From: an uncultured Polaribacter sp.
Lineage (GTDB): Bacteria; Bacteroidota; Bacteroidia; Flavobacteriales; Flavobacteriaceae
Length of the DNA: 64,000 bases
Reading direction: 5' to 3'
Assembly (NCBI GenBank): GCA_943788865.1
Contig: CALSRX010000002.1
Coordinates: 62,001-126,000 of the forward strand
How positions within the stretch are numbered: the first letter of the stretch is position 1; every line of letters starts with the position of its first letter. The notes under the pieces are model-generated. The model saw nothing but the letters and a program-made list of their open reading frames with translations. It was not told the DNA's origin and ran no database searches. This document shows, piece by piece, positions 62,826-64,000 of the stretch. The translations under genes were made by a program, and so were the position numbers.

Positions 62826-63509
62826 ATGGAAATTCTACATAAAAAGGATATTGCTCGAGGTGGATTTGCAGGAATTCGAGAAAGTCCTATGATAAAGGAA
62901 TCTCGCTTGTTTGGAATGAAAAAAGTTCACGATTTGAGTTGGGATGGTATTGGGAATTTCGTTTATTTATCAGACGCTAACTTTATTCCTAAAGGCGAAA
63001 CAGGCATGCATCCACATAGGGAAATTGATGTTATTTCTTTTATGGTAAAAGGTCGTGTACTGCATGAAGGAACCTTAGAACATGGAAAAATTCTAGATGA
63101 AAACGAAATACAAGTTCAAAGAGGTGGTGGTGAAGGATTTTTTCATAATGAAATAAATCCTGACTCAATTGAAAACAGGATGATTCAGATGTGGTGCATT
63201 CCTGAAATCACAGGTCAAAAATCTGATTATAAAAAATACACCTTAAAAAAGAATTCTTTTACTAAAATATACGGTGGAGATGAAAATTCTGATGAAACCT
63301 TCAATAGTCATACTCATATAGAAATTGGTGCATTTTCAAAAGGTGCAAAATTCTCCATAGAACAACAATTATTGGCATATATAACGAAAGGAATTGCAAT
63401 TATAAATGATGAGAAAGTACAAGATGGAGATTTCATAAGATGCAAAGGCTTGCATTTCGAAGCAATAGAAGATTCTCAAATAATTATGATATACGAAAAA
63501 AGAAAATAA
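62826..63509 (+). CDS. Pirin-family cupin protein
   Basis: This 227-residue protein is a two-domain cupin of the pirin type. Metal-binding residues are visible in GETGMHPHREIDVISFMVKG (two histidines) followed by HEGTLEHGKIL, and the HNEINP segment after RGGGEGFFHNE. YITKGIAIINDEKVQDGDFI is the second, degenerate cupin. Some pirins have quercetin 2,3-dioxygenase activity, but physiological substrates are mostly unknown. It lies at the end of the Crp-like/membrane protein/pirin group, and its stop merges into a palindromic element. Confidence 0.9.
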   Translation: MEILHKKDIARGGFAGIRESPMIKESRLFGMKKVHDLSWDGIGNFVYLSDANFIPKGETGMHPHREIDVISFMVKGRVLHEGTLEHGKILDENEIQVQRGGGEGFFHNEINPDSIENRMIQMWCIPEITGQKSDYKKYTLKKNSFTKIYGGDENSDETFNSHTHIEIGAFSKGAKFSIEQQLLAYITKGIAIINDEKVQDGDFIRCKGLHFEAIEDSQIIMIYEKRK

Positions 63510-63510
63510 C

Positions 63511-63640
63511 GGCATACAACAAGGTATAAAAGCAATAGCGGTTTGGGTGTTTACTCAAACCGTTTTTTGCATTTAATTAGTATAGTAAAAATAAGCACAT
63601 ATTAATTCGCTATTGCTCTTATACTAAACGTTAAACGAAA
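63511..63640. repeat. Large palindromic element after the pirin gene
   Basis: GGTATAAAAGCAATAGCG (63523-63540) pairs with CGCTATTGCTCTTATACT (63608-63625) with few mismatches. Nested inside is a hairpin CGGTTTG...CAAACCG (63539-63562) with a T-run after it, so the element may also be a terminator. It starts directly at the pirin stop. The ends carry CATACAAC and GTTAAACG. It resembles dispersed palindromes found 3' of genes in flavobacteria. Confidence 0.7.
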
Positions 63641-63694
63641 CATACAAATAGCAAAACGTTATCTCTAAGCAACAATACAAAAAGATAGGAGTGA

Positions 63695-63735
63695 GATTGT
63701 TTGATTACCTTCGCAATGAAAAATAAACCAAAACC
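63695..63735. repeat. Partial copy of the GTCATT-type repeat
   Basis: GATTGTTTGATTACC-TTCGCAATGA and then AAATAAACCAAAACC match the right half of the repeat at 61594-61662 and its junction to a terminator, with several mismatches. The left arm is missing. Confidence 0.6.
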
Positions 63736-63763
63736 CCCTCTGCTAAAACAGAGAGGGTTTTTT
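63731..63763. terminator. Intrinsic terminator
   Basis: AAACCCCCTCTG pairs with CAGAGAGGGTTT (one mismatch) around a short loop, with T's following on the plus strand. The same structure may serve the minus-strand gene at the window edge. Confidence 0.75.
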
Positions 63764-63811
63764 ATTGTATCAAATGTATTATTATTTAACTGTAAGTGTT
63801 GTCATTAATCA

Positions 63812-64000
63812 TTACTCAAAAATGTTCATGTTTTCATCATAAATAGGACTCTCTATGGCTAAAAAGTTTAAAACACTGTGAAAAACATGATTTTGTGAAA
63901 GGGTTTCATTCGGTTTTAGCTTTTTAGAATCATCTGAAAGCCAAACTATAAACGGAATTTCTAATTGCTCTCTAGGTGCAAAAGCTTTCGGTATTCCATG
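63812..64000 (-). CDS. Phosphoethanolamine transferase-like (EptA/sulfatase superfamily), C-terminal part
   Basis: This is an open frame of 62 residues running off the right edge to a TAA at 63812-63814. HGIPKAFAPREQLEIPFIVW near the start, then LSDDSKKLKPNE, HVFHSVLNFLAIESPIY and NIFE at the end match the C-terminal part of EptA-type phosphoethanolamine transferases, which modify lipid A or other envelope glycans. Most of the protein lies outside the window, so the specificity is open. Confidence 0.65.
   Translation of the reverse strand, partial: HGIPKAFAPREQLEIPFIVWLSDDSKKLKPNETLSQNHVFHSVLNFLAIESPIYDENMNIFE

Noticed and set aside
63511..63640. Integron attC site
   Set aside because: Only one of the two core boxes fits and no integrase or cassette array is present.
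1..64000. tRNA, rRNA, prophage or insertion-sequence genes
   Set aside because: None were recognised when the sequence and reading frames were examined by eye. A short tRNA could still be missed without a covariance search.

Overview
The window reads as a chromosome segment of a marine member of the Flavobacteriaceae (Bacteroidota), close in style to Polaribacter or Tenacibaculum. The evidence is the AT-rich composition, a SusC/SusD glycan-uptake locus, a type IX secretion sorting domain, promoter boxes of the Bacteroidota type (TAnnTTTG), few Shine-Dalgarno sequences, a fused hemC-hemD gene, tandem DUF368 genes and many typical flavobacterial gene neighbourhoods. The genus is an inference. 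I saw no rRNA, tRNA, CRISPR array, prophage or insertion sequence.

Positions 1-13673 are a heme-synthesis island. After the 3' end of a TetR-type regulator and an ABC1-family kinase, a minus-strand operon (hemA, hemC-hemD fusion, hemB, hemL, a four-helix-bundle gene, hemE, a tautomerase-like gene, hemF) faces a plus-strand group (AraC-type regulator, SpoU-type RNA methyltransferase, hemH, hemJ). Together they encode every step from glutamyl-tRNA to protoheme. The 130-bp gap between the two groups holds a direct repeat of TCGCTAA spaced 21 bp, the geometry of an AraC-family operator, just upstream of a hemA promoter box.

Positions 13056-28419 are mostly housekeeping: recR, a sodium:solute symporter, aspA, pdxH, a SixA-like phosphatase, a Ppx/GppA phosphatase, lpxK, a Nif3-like protein without its usual insert, a coiled-coil protein without its zinc cysteines, a DUF349 repeat protein, aroE, two tandem DUF368 (PopT-type) membrane proteins and a lipoprotein amidase. 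A metallo-beta-lactamase-fold lipoprotein at 28461-29222 is broken by two frameshifts.

Positions 29289-50550 are a complete laminarin-type (beta-1,3/1,6-glucan) utilisation locus, all on the minus strand. It holds a membrane-spanning propeller/Y_Y_Y/LuxR regulator, SusC, SusD, a surface glycan-binding lipoprotein, a GH16 laminarinase, a very large cytoplasmic GH149-like beta-glucan phosphorylase, a GH17 lipoprotein, a clan GH-A lipoprotein, a GH30 lipoprotein, a GPH-type transporter and a cytoplasmic GH17. The proposed flow is cutting and capture at the surface, import by SusCD, trimming in the periplasm (GH17, GH30, GH-A), transport across the inner membrane, then hydrolysis and phosphorolysis in the cytoplasm.

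Positions 50631-64000 hold a TPR protein, a pyrR-pyrB operon with a textbook promoter and a hairpin leader, a stand-alone T9SS sorting domain next to rnz, a CoA-binding protein, an outer-membrane TonB-dependent receptor, fabH, an htpG gene split by a one-base frameshift, a Crp-like/membrane protein/pirin cluster, and the 3' end of a phosphoethanolamine-transferase-like gene. Several dispersed palindromic repeats (GTCGAG-type and GTCATT-type), some joined to terminators, sit between genes. The frameshifts in two genes suggest either recent decay or indel errors in the assembly.
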